Of a stretch of DNA of 32,078 bases, positions 11,801 through 21,540 are shown piece after piece (the stretch's first letter is position 1; the number at the start of each line of letters is the position of its first letter). Origin of the DNA: Echinostoma caproni (taxonomy: Eukaryota > Platyhelminthes > Trematoda > Plagiorchiida > Echinostomatidae). Made by a program: the position numbers and the translations under genes. The stretch lies in assembly GCA_900618425.1 (NCBI GenBank), contig UZAN01045560.1, forward strand, positions 1 to 32,078. Reading direction: 5' to 3'. The notes below the pieces were generated by a model that saw only the letters and a list, made by a program, of their open reading frames with translations, did not search any database and was not told where the DNA came from.

Positions 11801-12601
11801 GCTGGCGGACTACCTATACTCCAACTCGATGACAGTATACCCATTTCGAATTATTGATCCTAACTTCACGTGATTTCCGTGAATAACTTGGACATTTGTT
11901 TCTGTTTCCGGAATCTGCATAAAGCTGATGTAAATACCAGAGAGTAAACTACAAGCAAAAGACTTACTAGTTCAAAAAATACTCATTGAGAAATTTGGTA
12001 ATAACCATTTCTGATTATAAATTTAGTAGAATGATCAAAGGTGTACACGGTACAATAGCTCAATTATGACTTTTTGAGGTACACACATCAGGGATGCAGT
12101 TGCTGATCATAAAAGGTAATTTGCATATGATCCCAAAAACAAACGTGAAAAAATTTAAAACAGATGCACTATAAACATAAAGCTAGGTAAATCAAGTTCT
12201 GTCACATATAACGAGGATAGATCTGAATGCCATACAAAAATAAGTATAATTATTCCACGTAAGTTGTAATACGAGTAAGAATTTCCTCGTTTGGTAAAAG
12301 TTTCCCAATCTTAATTTTGAAACCACTTTAGTGGGTTTTGTGTCAACCTTTTTATACCTAATCTGTATGATCAACGGCTTAAACAGAACCATTTTGTGGA
12401 TCAAATTAGCAAAAATTCATGTATTACAGTAAACTAAAAAACAATGCATACTAATGACAAGTTTTAAGAATAATAGCACAGCTGTTAAGTGTTCTCTGTT
12501 GGGCATCAGTTAGTAAATTTCATCTCGGATGACCGATTTATATACTTTTCATACTCCATTACTTCTGTGTTAAAGGCATTGCTATAAAAATGAAGGTAAT
12601 G
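11801..12601. other. no gene recognised
   Basis: AT-rich sequence between the calaxin-like gene and the Tigger element. Any promoter of the minus-strand gene would lie at its left side, but I see no identifiable motif. Confidence 0.4.
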
Positions 12602-12627
12602 CAGTCAATCTCCTGCTATGTCGCTCC
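12602..12627 (+). repeat. left terminal inverted repeat of the Tigger element
   Basis: It pairs with 15043-15068. The leading CAGT and adjacent TA/TG are typical of pogo/Tigger ends. Confidence 0.85.
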
Positions 12628-12935
12628 TTCAGGAATTCGAAAAAGTGGGTAAATTCCAGGAACTGCGACATAACAGGGTAAGCAGTAGTAGCATAAAAAA
12701 AACGGTTGACAGTTTTGTGACAAAGTAATCCAGATCGATAAAAAGTAGGTTAATCCCGTTAGTTATTCCTAATGTTTTTAATTATAAACTGTTTATCTAT
12801 AATGGAATTGAGATCTACCGTCCTGCGTATCCTTTACGTATCGAAGAAATTAAAATCTTCTATGATGCCCTCAGCTTAATATCGGCACGTTGCATGCGGT
12901 ATTCAGCCCTTTTTCAGTTCTGTCTAATTATCCTG

Positions 12936-12964
12936 AAACTCCCCACCTGTCTTCAGGGGAGTTT
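12936..12964 (+). other. strong short hairpin followed by a T run
   Basis: AAACTCCCC (12936-12944) is perfectly complementary to GGGGAGTTT (12956-12964) across an 11-nt loop, and TTT follows. In form it is like an intrinsic terminator, but it lies inside a eukaryotic transposon, so no such role is claimed. Confidence 0.6.
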
Positions 12965-14143
12965 TTTCTGACCCAGTTATGCCATATTAATTCCAGATAT
13001 TCATCCGTTCCGTTGCAATCTTAGGTTAACCACAGAATTGGTTATATGACGTCCACCATATTATACAACAGTTTTAGCTATAATAACCCATTCAAGGAAA
13101 ATAAAGGTGGACCAGTTCGAATAGAGTGAGAAGGAAATAACATCTAAAATGAGTGAAATATCTGTTACGCGGTATACTCAGAACATTGACATCTTCCTCA
13201 TATTCAAACTGATTGTTGGCTGTGTAACTTTCTGATGAAAAATGTGTACCACTGGCGTCTGTGGATGTCTATTCGTTCGTTCGATTTTGTTGTTATCAGT
13301 GTATCTTCAATCCGGTTGATGCATTCGTCATGACCGTTGTTGGTCGGACTAAGTTCAACACGTGGTGCCATAAGATTATTCATAAACCATACTGTTTTCA
13401 ATTTAAGATGTCCTAGTATCAATTTAAGATGTCATATTGCTGTGTGGATAGCACTACAGTCCGATTACGCCATCGTTTCGCATCGTATTGTGCTTTTTAT
13501 GATGATTTAGTTGTCATTTTCAGTCCATCCGTGTGGTGAATGCACGCCTGCTGTGCAGCCGGAGTTCACTCGGTCTGCTAAAGGCTCGCGGCTGTAAACA
13601 AGGTGTGGTTTCTCGCTCGAGTTAGGTGGGCAAGCGCTAAGTCTATTTTTGAGGTGATCTATCCGATCAATCGATAAATAAACCCGATCGGTCGTGTGAT
13701 TTCCGGGCCGGCGTAGGAGGAGGATAAGTTCTGAATCAGATGCTGCTTAAGTGGTAGAGAATCACCACAAGAGAATCAACTGTGGAACGATGGGCCAGGT
13801 GTGGGATTCGGAATGAAAAAGTTCAAACGCTGATGGCACTGAGCCAACGTTTGACTCATTTAAGATACACGGACTATTTTTTAAATTCACTCCTGTTCAG
13901 CCAACCGAAGGCCATAGAAGCCGGCCAACAGGAACTATGGTAACTCTCAAGTAATTAACGATTCATAAACTAAAAGTGCATCTCACAGACTGTCGCTAGA
14001 CCCGAGTTACGATGACCTTTGACAAGTGACCTTTCTACTTTCGTCGGTGCTCTTGGACAAGTGAGAGTATCGTTCATTAAGTCAGACGGGTGCGTCCGCG
14101 CGACGGTGGTTATCGATCGTCCGGATCTGACATCTCACTGCAT

Positions 14144-14734
14144 TCACCTGCTTACCAGTGAACCGCGATTATCGTTCACCAGTTTAAACGTTGGTGAGAC
14201 AGAACTGAATGACCGTGGCTTCGGTGACCACTGTAGCAAAAAATGATCACATTCGAGTGCCCCACAGTTCAGCTCAGTGCTACACAGAATTGCAAACTTT
14301 CCCCATAGGCCTATAAAGTAATGCTCATGAGTTGTTTGTTTCTTACTTTGTACGGCTGAATAACATATGTTTGACCAAGAGCGAAACCAACTTTTGGAAG
14401 CCTTGAAGTAATCACGATGCAATCTTTGTGGTAGTTGGATTGCCTTCTTAAGTTCAATGCACTCCACCATTGGTAACTCCCCGTGCTTTTCCCTTATAAC
14501 AGTAAACCAAGGAAACGTTGCCTCATTCACTGCCTTGAACTTTTTGTTGGTTTTCTGGTGGCATCTTTCATCAGATGCTCCAGCGTTCGAAAATTCCCCG
14601 ATAGTCGTTCGATGGGATACAACATAGTAGACAGCTTTTCGTGAAATTTCGAGTGATTTGCCTACGGAACTACGAGTCGCACCTGGCTGTTTCAGCACAT
14701 TCTGCTTCTCTTTGATCAATAGGTGCTTGCACAT
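14144..14734 (-). pseudogene. Tigger-like transposase, N-terminal half
   Basis: This is a 196-codon open frame with ATG at 14734. Residues about 5-45 look like the CENP-B N-terminal helix-turn-helix: LLIKEKQNVLK, then SSVGKSLEISRKAVYYVV. Residues about 65-120 look like the second HTH (Tc5/CENP-B type): FKAVNEATFPWFTVIREKHG and, toward the end, DYFKASKSWFRSW, equivalent to the conserved 'F.AS.GWL.RF'. These two helix-turn-helix units bind the transposon ends. The 'DDE' nuclease domain that should follow is not seen; after about residue 125 the sequence no longer resembles the family. It sits between the inverted repeats, close to the right end. Inactive as it stands; assignment to pogo/Tigger is fairly secure. 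Confidence 0.8.
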
Positions 14735-15042
14735 TTTGACGTCAGATGACTTTGTCTCCGGTCACTTACATCGGTATGAGTTCCTCGTAGGGATTATCCA
14801 ATCTGTGAATAGTGCCATGAATGCTTTACACTGGGTGCAACGCCAATGATTGAGTGAAACATTTCAGGGTGGATGATTAATGGTCGTCCCGAACATCGGT
14901 CAATGACCACGTGAGTACGTATCAGGAACTGCGACATATTGAGGGGTGCGACATCGCATAGTCAGAAACTACGTTATTAAGCATAAGGTTGGTTTGGGTT
15001 TTCGAAAATGTGGGAGGATATTGGAAAATGCGACTTCTCAGG

Positions 15043-15068
15043 GGTGCGACATAGCAGGAGATTGACCG
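15043..15068 (-). repeat. right terminal inverted repeat of the Tigger element
   Basis: Partner of 12602-12627. It is followed by TA at 15069-15070. Confidence 0.85.
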
Positions 15069-15424
15069 TAGGATGGCTTTTACTATAAATGAGAAACTCC
15101 AGTTCAACAACCCTCACATAAGTCTGTATGCAGGTGCACACAGTAGACTTATAGTTACTGTACTTACCAAGGTTTCTCAATTAAAAAATACACATGACTA
15201 CTGTCACAGTTTCTGCAAAAATAGTTTCCCCCATCATGACTCAAAATATTTTCTGGTTTTATGGGTAATGCGTTGTGAATTTCTCGCTAACTAGTATCAC
15301 GATTCATTACACATCATGTAATTGAAAAACACAAATTTCAAAGTGATACTCATTCGTAAATAAATTGTTGTAACCGAAAAAAGCACTATCAGAATGTTTC
15401 TTTATTCTCAGTTTTTTTCCCTCC
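15069..15424. other. no gene recognised
   Basis: Right flank of the Tigger element. No coding or repeat signal recognised. Confidence 0.4.
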
Positions 15425-15490
15425 TTACCGGAACTCGATTCATGAACCCATGAATCGAAAGCCGTAAAGTTAACCCCTGGGCTACGCACT
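15425..15490 (-). repeat. tRNA-like SINE head
   Basis: On the minus strand, an A-box-like stretch (gtagcccaggggttaac, 15485-15469) is followed by a B-box-like stretch (gggttcatgaatcgag, 15448-15433), spaced as in polymerase III promoters. The small palindrome cgattcatg/catgaatcg overlaps the B-box. It is probably a degenerate tRNA-derived repeat; a fold as a true tRNA is not convincing. Confidence 0.45.
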
Positions 15491-16660
15491 CGATGGTGAA
15501 CACCACGAGGACAGGGCTGTATAGATCAAATGCGTAATTTTTAATTGCTCGCAAGTTCACAGACCCCAGGGTCTTTTAATTACTTTTATTATACTAATGG
15601 TATCGGGTATTGGGGTTTTGAACCAATTTCGTTGTTTGATTGATAATTAGTCCGTTTTAAATAATTGCATTCAAATTCACTGCTTCTTTTGTTGAACTTA
15701 ACTCACCCGTATTAATATGTATTAGTTAGAGTATACTAGAGTAAAAAGTATATATTTTCTGAGCTGAATATGGGTGATAGCCCTCCATCAGTTGTCATAG
15801 TTTCCGACTGATTTAATTTATCTCCTATCCGTGTCTAATGCATTCTCTTTTTACCCGTATGTTTACCCCTGAGGCTGGGGGCTATACAGTGGCTGAATAC
15901 TTAACACATAATGTAGAAGCTGTATTTGTCTCGACCTGGAGCTGAATATCATTCTTACACGACGAGCACGTTCTCACTACCTTGCAATTTTCAATGGTGC
16001 ACCGGTTTCAGCAGAACCACTACTGGAATAATAATAATAATAGTAATAATAGCAACAATGCTAATCCATGATCAGATCTCAACATAGTAGAACGATGAAT
16101 GTTGTTATAACTAGCCTATATTTCACTGCAGGGTATATTCCTGAACACTTGGTTTACTGTTTAGTGTAAATTTTCTTTCTCGCTTAGCACAAGCTATAAG
16201 ATTTCTACACAGTGAAATGGTAGAGAAGAAACGTCGTTTGGCTTCGGAAACAGAACCTTAGTTGCAATAGAAAGGTGTTTTATCAAATTTGCAATTTAGC
16301 TACCTTAGGTAAGGAAATCGATTGTAAATGCTTGAAATTCTACAATTCATTTAAATCAGTTATTTTTGTTTCGCTCTATAGAAGTATTCTAAAAGTTACT
16401 ACCGAAGAATAAATTCTTGATTCCACTTAAGTATTTACCAATCCATTCATATACACCCCGCAACATAATTACTACCCTCTCCCATTAGATTTTGGATTAC
16501 CGCCGCTCCCATAGGCACGATCATCGCAGTTTCTGAGAATCTAGGTGGAATCCAAATGTTAAGGCAAAGTGCGAAATTTCATTAAATTATCTCATATTTC
16601 AAAGAAAATATTTCAAGAATTTCCACTGCAGTATAAGTATTACAGCCCCCAAGGACTTCA
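15491..16660. other. no gene recognised; contains a short (ATA)n tract
   Basis: AT-rich spacer. A degenerate ATA microsatellite lies at about 16027-16051. Nothing else is supportable. Confidence 0.5.
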
Positions 16661-16915
16661 CCCTTTGACGAATTTATTACTGTGCATAAAATTTAGGATC
16701 AACTCGATGTGAATATGCTTCCATTTCCGAATCAACAATCTCTGATTCGTGTTTCGTGGTGTAGATTCTGCAATTTTCGTACACCTCCAGGGTAAAAATA
16801 GCCCACAATTTTTTTCTATTGGGCTCAAATCCGGGCTGCATACGGGCCACAACATTGTTCTAGTACCGAGATCGTTAGATACGAGTAATGGAATGCGGCA
16901 ATATCACGGTACTGA
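16661..16915 (-). pseudogene. Tc1-like transposase C-terminal fragment
   Basis: The minus strand reads, in two frames, RDIAAFHYSYL (the 'QDNAPxH' block carrying the second catalytic Asp of Tc1-type enzymes) and then WPVCSPDLSPIEKNCGLFLP, the hallmark 'WPAQSPDLNPIENLWG' block containing the third acidic residue (Glu). A helical tail follows with 'W..I...LI...M.S...FV.G'. A frameshift lies between the two blocks, at about 16850-16870. The N-terminal DNA-binding domain and first Asp were not found, and no terminal repeats were identified. This is a dead relic of the DD34E group. Confidence 0.85.
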
Positions 16916-17379
16916 GATAAATACAAGTCATACCAGTTATAATAAAGCCAAAATCTTATAGTTCAGGGTAAACAATGCGTGTTGTTTGCTAACCGAATGC
17001 ATTCATTAAATTAATTCCATTGTCTTTCGGATGTAGCTGGTTGTAAACTGTAAACATCTGACAATATATTCTAGCAAATACCTACAAATCCATGTATTTT
17101 TCTATCCATCTGTTGAAATTTGCATTCCATGGAATACCTTAGAATCTTGGCTTTACAAAAGACTGTCGTGAGACCATGAATTTGTTTTCTTTTCTGTATT
17201 TGTTTTAGAAAAAGAACTATGTTTGCAGATATCTTATCAGCGATGAAACCAAAAATAAAGTGTTAATCAAACACGTAAGTTGAATTGATTCATATCGCTA
17301 ACAAAACATTAAGAACAAGGATGACATGCTCGACAAGTTCACTGGGAAATATGAAGCATTTTATTTTCCACCAGCCTAC
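16916..17379. other. no gene recognised
   Basis: AT-rich. If 17380-17529 is a real minus-strand exon, this would be its downstream intron. Confidence 0.35.
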
Positions 17380-17529
17380 GACATCAATGTAAGTTTTATC
17401 ATGTGACTGATATACGTATTGGTTTAGAGTACGAGCTTGAAAAACAGACTGACCATTGATGCGTGGCCTGCTCATGCCAGTAGCCGTTCCCGTGCTACCA
17501 ATCAGATTTACGTTTCCCCAGAGGGTCAT
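17380..17529 (-). CDS. possible coding exon of an unrecognised gene
   Basis: An ATG at 17529 opens exactly 50 codons before a plausible 5' splice site (gtc|gtaggctgg). The peptide begins MTLWGNVNLIGS and continues with balanced, protein-like composition (Gly, Thr, Ser, Arg, Gln, Tyr) rather than the Lys/Asn/Ile/Phe bias of random AT-rich frames. It includes a segment VFQARTLNQYVYQ. I do not recognise a family. Continuing in frame past the proposed splice site gives a hydrophobic tail of different character, which supports a boundary there. Partner exons were not identified; chance remains possible. Confidence 0.35.
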
Positions 17530-17993
17530 TTGATTCACCAATCGGCCGAAAAATCAAGTAAGTTATTACGCACGTGAAAATAACGATTGGCCTCTCGAAC
17601 AAGATGTTTAACTGTATTTAACGTCACGATCAACTGAGATACAACGGAATTCACGCACGTGTGTTCTACAAGTAATCAGACAACGGGTTTCATATTGCTG
17701 GCTCTGGAATATTTTCTCAATCTCGAAATCACATATGATCCACGAAGAAATACCTGAGAAAAATTACATTCTTTGCAATGAAACCATTTTTCATCGAGCA
17801 CAAATTACCAAGCAGAAACTCGCAAAAGTAATCATAAGAGGAATCATGTGAATTTCTACTTGTTTCATCGGAATAGAATATGAGTTGGCCAATTTTTTTC
17901 TACCATACATGAAACAGATGCTTATAAACCAGAACCAAAGACAAATACCTTACTACCTTATTGGCTTAAGTGTTAAAATCTTTAAACTGTCGT
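17530..17993. other. no gene recognised
   Basis: AT-rich sequence between the candidate exon and the tRNA palindrome. Confidence 0.4.
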
Positions 17994-18018
17994 TTGGCAG
18001 ATTTGAAGTTTGTATGTC
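17994..18018 (+). repeat. 25-bp exact repeat, copy 1
   Basis: ttggcagatttgaagtttgt plus atgtc is identical to 29393-29417, and about 25 bp before it are also similar (tcttt..aaa.tgt). It overlaps the outer end of the tRNA palindrome. Confidence 0.85.
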
Positions 18019-18036
18019 GATTGTGGAAAGTTCAGT

Positions 18037-18117
18037 AGCCTCGGTGGGATTCGAACCCACGCATGGACGCTGCCTATGCTTTGTACGAACATGATCTACC
18101 AGCTGAGCTACGAGGAC
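18037..18117 (-). tRNA. tRNA-like sequence, left arm
   Basis: On the minus strand: a 5' acceptor strand ending CCTCG, D arm GCTC..GATC around agctggta, a T arm GTGGG-TTCGAAT-CCCAC with perfect stem, and a 3' acceptor strand CGAGGCT. A-box and B-box are both well kept. The central part gives a 5-bp stem with loop CGTACAA (anticodon position TAC) or, shifted by one, loop GTACAAA (ACA); position 33 is then wrong in one reading and the stem is mismatched in the other. The 14-15 nt before the T arm are long for a class I tRNA. Identity is therefore not assigned. More likely a pseudo-tRNA or tRNA-derived repeat than a working gene. Confidence 0.6.
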
Positions 18118-18197
18118 ACACCGATAGCGCTGATGTTTTCACATTCGAATTTACCCGTTCAACTTACAGAAAAAGAAAAGATCGGTGCTATCGGTGT

Positions 18198-18278
18198 GGC
18201 CTCGTAGCTCAGCTGTTAGAGCATGCTCGTACAAAGCGTAGGCGGCGTCCACGCGTGGGTTCAAATCCCACCGAGGCT
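18198..18278 (+). tRNA. tRNA-like sequence, right arm
   Basis: Inverted counterpart of 18037-18117. Acceptor GGCCTCG/CGAGGCT pairs well (one G-T), D arm GCTC/GAGC is perfect, and T arm GTGGG-TTCAAAT-CCCAC is perfect. It is therefore slightly better preserved than the left copy. The same uncertainty applies to the anticodon loop and the long variable region (or a degenerate intron). No CCA is encoded, as expected in eukaryotes. Confidence 0.65.
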
Positions 18279-18404
18279 ACTGAACTTTTTACAATCGACA
18301 TACAAATCTTTAAACGTTAAAAACACTCGACTAGGCAAAATCAATACGAAGGTCAAAGGTCATCAATCACAGTCGGTTTGGCCAGAGGGATAAGGTGGGA
18401 TTAC

Positions 18405-19945
18405 ATGCTCATCGATCTGGAACAAGGGAGGGTTAGGCTGGCCACAAAGTCTGATTGTTGGCAGAGATCTGGTTTGTGACGCCGAATGGTCACGGTCTCA
18501 GCACACCGTAACGACCGCCCCGTTTTCTGTTGGTTTACTACCCGGAATGCTTGCTTTAGATCGATGCAAAATTTACAGTCCAATATATGGCGGGTAATAG
18601 AGCTGGAGGGGATCGTCGAGCCGTTGAGTGCTAAAGTTCTCGGGACATGTTCTCTGAAATCCGAGTGACCAAGCGTCTCTCAGTTCTTCCGATAGACTTG
18701 CTACCGCAAGTGCATTGAAATGGGTAAATACACGAGGAAGTAACTTGAGAGTTTAGCTTGTCCAAGTTGGATTCAGTGATCATTTGTCTGCTTTTATGGA
18801 GAATAATAAGCGAAGCGGCGTTGTATGTTCTTGAGAGAGCTCGTTTCAGCCGACGTTGTGATAGCCTCTCGTTCTGATCACCTTTAAAGGGTAATGTGAT
18901 GAGAACGTGTTTCTTTGGTACGTTGTTTCGCCTAGTTCTGGTCTCTATGTTGTTGCCATGAGATTCCGCGAATATCCGTTATCCTGTTATGCAGGATATC
19001 AGTTGAAAATCGCTTTCAATTGTTTCCGCAGAACAAATTCGTTATGCTCTAGAAAACAAGCCCTTTACTAGGGCTCGCTTGTATTGTATTGGACAGAAGC
19101 CTCTAAAGTTCACATACTGTACGGTCCAAGTTGGTTTGTGGAATGTAGACCTGAGAAGAGATCCATCTTCCCTTCTCGTGAGTTTGACATCCATGAATTG
19201 AAAGGATGTCTTAGATTCATGTTATACGGTAAACTTGATGTTGGGGTGACAGCAATTCAACGATTTTAGCATTTCTTTAGCATGATTCTTGTCTTTGACA
19301 ATGACAAACGTGTCATCAACATAACGCTTATATAAAAACGTCTCATGTATCGACTGATGAAGTTTTATTTCTTCTAGGTGACCCATGAATATGTCGGCTA
19401 ACACTGGTCCTATTGGGCTTCCCATTGCCACACTTGTCGATATAAGCTGCCATTGAAACAAAACTGCACGTCTTTTGTACATAACATCAGGAGTTTCTTA
19501 AGATGGTGAGGTGGTACACTGAGATAACTGGCGTGGGAGCAAACAATATCTATTGTCTCTTCAAGAGGGACATTCGTGAATAATGAACAGACGTCATACG
19601 ATACCATGTGTTTCTTGGAAAAACTTAACGTTACCATTTCGTCCGAAAATTCAAATGAGTCCATCAAACTGTGTGTTGCAAACTTGCGCCTGATTGGATC
19701 TATCAGTTTGGCCAAACCAACGTGCTAACTTTTGATGTGGTGCACCAATCATAGAAAGTATAGGACGTAGTAGCATTCCTTCTTTGTGAACCTTGGGTAA
19801 ACCGTACATTCGAGGCAGTCACGAGCCACTAGGAAGGAGTTGGGTAACAGTGAACACGTTTATGTGTATATGCAATTCATTTTGGGATAAGTGCATCAGA
19901 GTTGCGTCACAGTACCCTGCGTTGATGACTAAGATGGACTTAATG
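18405..19945 (-). pseudogene. Penelope-like element A (RT plus GIY-YIG endonuclease)
   Basis: Read on the minus strand. About 19812-19783: RMYGLPKVHKEG, the entry block of Penelope RTs. 19604-19560: VSYDVCSLFTNVPLEETID, with the first catalytic Asp. 19425: MGSPIGPVLADIFM. 19326-19312: RYVDD, the catalytic pair. About 19190: QFMDVKLTR. About 19040: KRALVKGLFSRA. About 18865: LITLPFKGD. 18740-18670: CIYPFQCTCGSKSIGRTERR, the GIY-YIG endonuclease with Ser in place of Tyr in YIG. 18583-18405: the C-terminal helix block ending PDLCQQSDFVASLTLP. Frameshifts lie near 19705 and 19435, and several stops interrupt it. The element is thus long but dead. Penelope enzymes copy RNA at a nicked target. Its 3' end adjoins the tRNA palindrome, with about 95 bp of UTR-like sequence between. 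Confidence 0.9.
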
Positions 19946-20264
19946 ATTTCACAAACCATCCCGGAGCACCGAGAAGGGACCAGATTGGCTGGATTTCTAT
20001 GGCTCCTGAAGGTGATGCAACAGGAGACTTGACCTCTTACAATCTACCTTTGACCGTGCACGTTGACGGCCTGATCGAAACTAATCACGTAAACGGTTAT
20101 TGACGCCTTTTCCAGTTTCTTGCTATTCTATTAGAGTAATGCAACTAGGACAGTGTTCTTCAGTGCAGTCCACCTATCCTAACTGATTCACACACATACC
20201 AATGAGAGGGCTACAATTAATCCCAGACATCGCTGGATTGACGTTTCAACCCTAGCAACTACTG
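19946..20264. other. no gene recognised; may include PLE-A 5' sequence
   Basis: Lies upstream of the recognisable PLE-A reading frame on its strand. It could contain the element's 5' part or pseudo-LTR, but no motif is secure. Confidence 0.35.
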
Positions 20265-20390
20265 TTCTGATTCTCATTTAACCTACTAGTTACTAGTGGT
20301 ATGGGACAGATGGCATCGATTTGAACTAATCATCTTTCGGTCTACATCTTCAAACACGATGATGGGTTGATCCACTCAACCATACACCCG
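20265..20390 (-). repeat. SINE-1 tail, diverged copy
   Basis: In reverse complement it has gagtggatcaaccc, then cgaaagatgattagttcaaa, then cccataccact, in the same order and spacing as the SINE-1 tails at 10478-10608 and 29972-30110. More diverged than those. The 200 bp to its right (to about 20600) may be the rest of the element, but no tRNA-like head is clear. Confidence 0.55.
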
Positions 20391-20786
20391 GGAAGCACTA
20401 AGCTTGATCGACGCTCCTCTTGAAGCTCGTCCGTAGTGCATATCCTCCATCCCATCGAGTGGCAGAGATTGTACCTTGACATGGTGTGATGGCTTCTGAA
20501 CCCTTCTGACCAAAAGAGCCGCATAAGATGGCTTTTATCAAGGCAAAAGATCTTATCATGCCTGGTTGTCTCACAGGATAACTACGACTGCGCTGCACAT
20601 TGCATTGCGCGCGGTAGGTAGTAATAAGTGGGCTACTGTTCAGATATCCTAACAGTTGTTTAACTCATTATCTACTTTACCCAACCCTCTCTTTTTGCCT
20701 CTTTTTCTTATTTGTAACATCCCTACAACCAACTTTTTCGACAATCGCCAAAGATCGCGGCCAAAATGCGCAGAATAAATGATAGA

Positions 20787-21540
20787 TTATGAAGCCCCTT
20801 AAGGCTCTGAATTGAGGGCCTTCAAACTGCCTTCAAACTAGGTAGATCAAGAAACCCTCCTGGGCGTAAAGTGGCTTCCTTGCGGATTGACGTCTGTTGC
20901 GCATCGGAGACAGGATTTCAGGGTACGTCGGATTTTTCCTCGAGGTGTTTGATCCGCGCTCACTCAGTAAGTCAGTTTGGAGTAGGTCTTGTACTAAATA
21001 ATCAAGCCAAATCCTCATTTGTGGGTTGGATTACCGTCACATCAACTGACGTGCGACATGGTTGCAGCGGGCAATCAGTATCAGGAAGGAAAACAACTCT
21101 GAAAAGTGCTTGATTATCGTCTCAGTCTAAGCGCCGAACACCTACAGTTGGGATGCACAAAAAACGTATTCTACAACAAATTTGCGGAAGTCCTTCGGTT
21201 GGAACGAAGCTCTGATGTAGTTGTACTTGCAATTGATTTAAGAGCGCAGAAATCTGCATGGGCGATCGCTGTGCTCTGCTGTGTCTGCGAATAGATAACC
21301 GTGATCGACCTCTTCAATTCTGCGCAAAAAGTCATCTGTTTCTATCCAGGGCCAACTTCCGGTAAAGTTCTCGACGGACGGCGATATGACACTCCAGTGA
21401 TGCACACTGACCATGTAGTAATAAACAACGTTGACATGAGTCAACACAAAAGTGAGTCTCATTAAACCATCTGCCTTGAGTATTATCAAGCATTCGTTTT
21501 GATGCACTTTACCCTTTGACTCACTGGTTGCCGTCAAAAC
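20787..21540 (+). pseudogene. LINE AP-endonuclease domain
   Basis: Read across frames: ASLRIDVCCASETGFQG (20874 onward; the 'DVCCLSET' block with catalytic Glu), then GVGLVLN with GWITVTSTD, then VFYNKFAEVLR and SSDVVVLAIDLRAQ at 21208-21249 (equivalent to 'DVVVLAGDMNAQ', with Asp kept and Asn replaced by Arg), then about 21330 LFLSRANFR ('LFLASTNFR'). The nuclease nicks target DNA to prime reverse transcription. There are frameshifts near 21150 and several stops; the conserved His-containing C-terminal block ('SDHALV') was not found. Confidence 0.8.

Larger units (their letters stand above)
12602..15068 (-). mobile_element. pogo/Tigger-type DNA transposon
   Basis: The terminal inverted repeats match at 24 of 26 positions: left 12602-12627 (CAGTCAATCTCCTGCTATGT...) and right 15043-15068 in reverse complement (CGGTCAATCTCCTGCTATGT...). 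The right end is followed by TA, and the left end is preceded by TG, consistent with a decayed TA target duplication. Inside are repeated subterminal words TGCGACAT at 12664, 14930, 14947 and 15045, candidates for transposase binding sites. The element is about 2.47 kb and holds a minus-strand Tigger-like transposase N-terminus at 14144-14734. The catalytic DDE part was not recognised in 12700-14140, so the copy looks non-autonomous or heavily decayed. Confidence 0.8.
18009..18305. repeat. long palindrome with a tRNA-like sequence in each arm
   Basis: The left arm (18009-18138) and right arm (18176-18305) are inverted copies, about 90% identical over 130 bp, separated by 37 nt. Most differences are transitions. 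Each arm carries flank (ttgtatgtcgattgt, agttcagta), an 80-nt tRNA-like body, and an inner flank (cacaccgatagc). Weaker similarity suggests the arms extend outward to about 17970 and 18335. Transcribed through, it would fold into one long hairpin. The right edge abuts the 3' side of PLE-A. Confidence 0.9.

Noticed and set aside
13204..13422. Minus-strand frame inside the Tigger element as the DDE domain
   Set aside because: None of the expected acidic-residue blocks ('DNA..H', 'PPN.T...QP.D') are present.
13398..13434. Tandem word caatttaagatgtc, two copies
   Set aside because: Only two short copies; a trivial local duplication.
14555..14590. Minus-strand CTGATGA followed by GAAAA inside the Tigger frame
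   Set aside because: Lies in coding sequence of the transposase, with no helix II; coincidence.
18037..18278. Two functional tRNA genes with assigned anticodon
   Set aside because: The anticodon stem and loop cannot be set unambiguously (TAC or ACA), and the region before the T arm is too long for a class I tRNA; kept as tRNA-like only.
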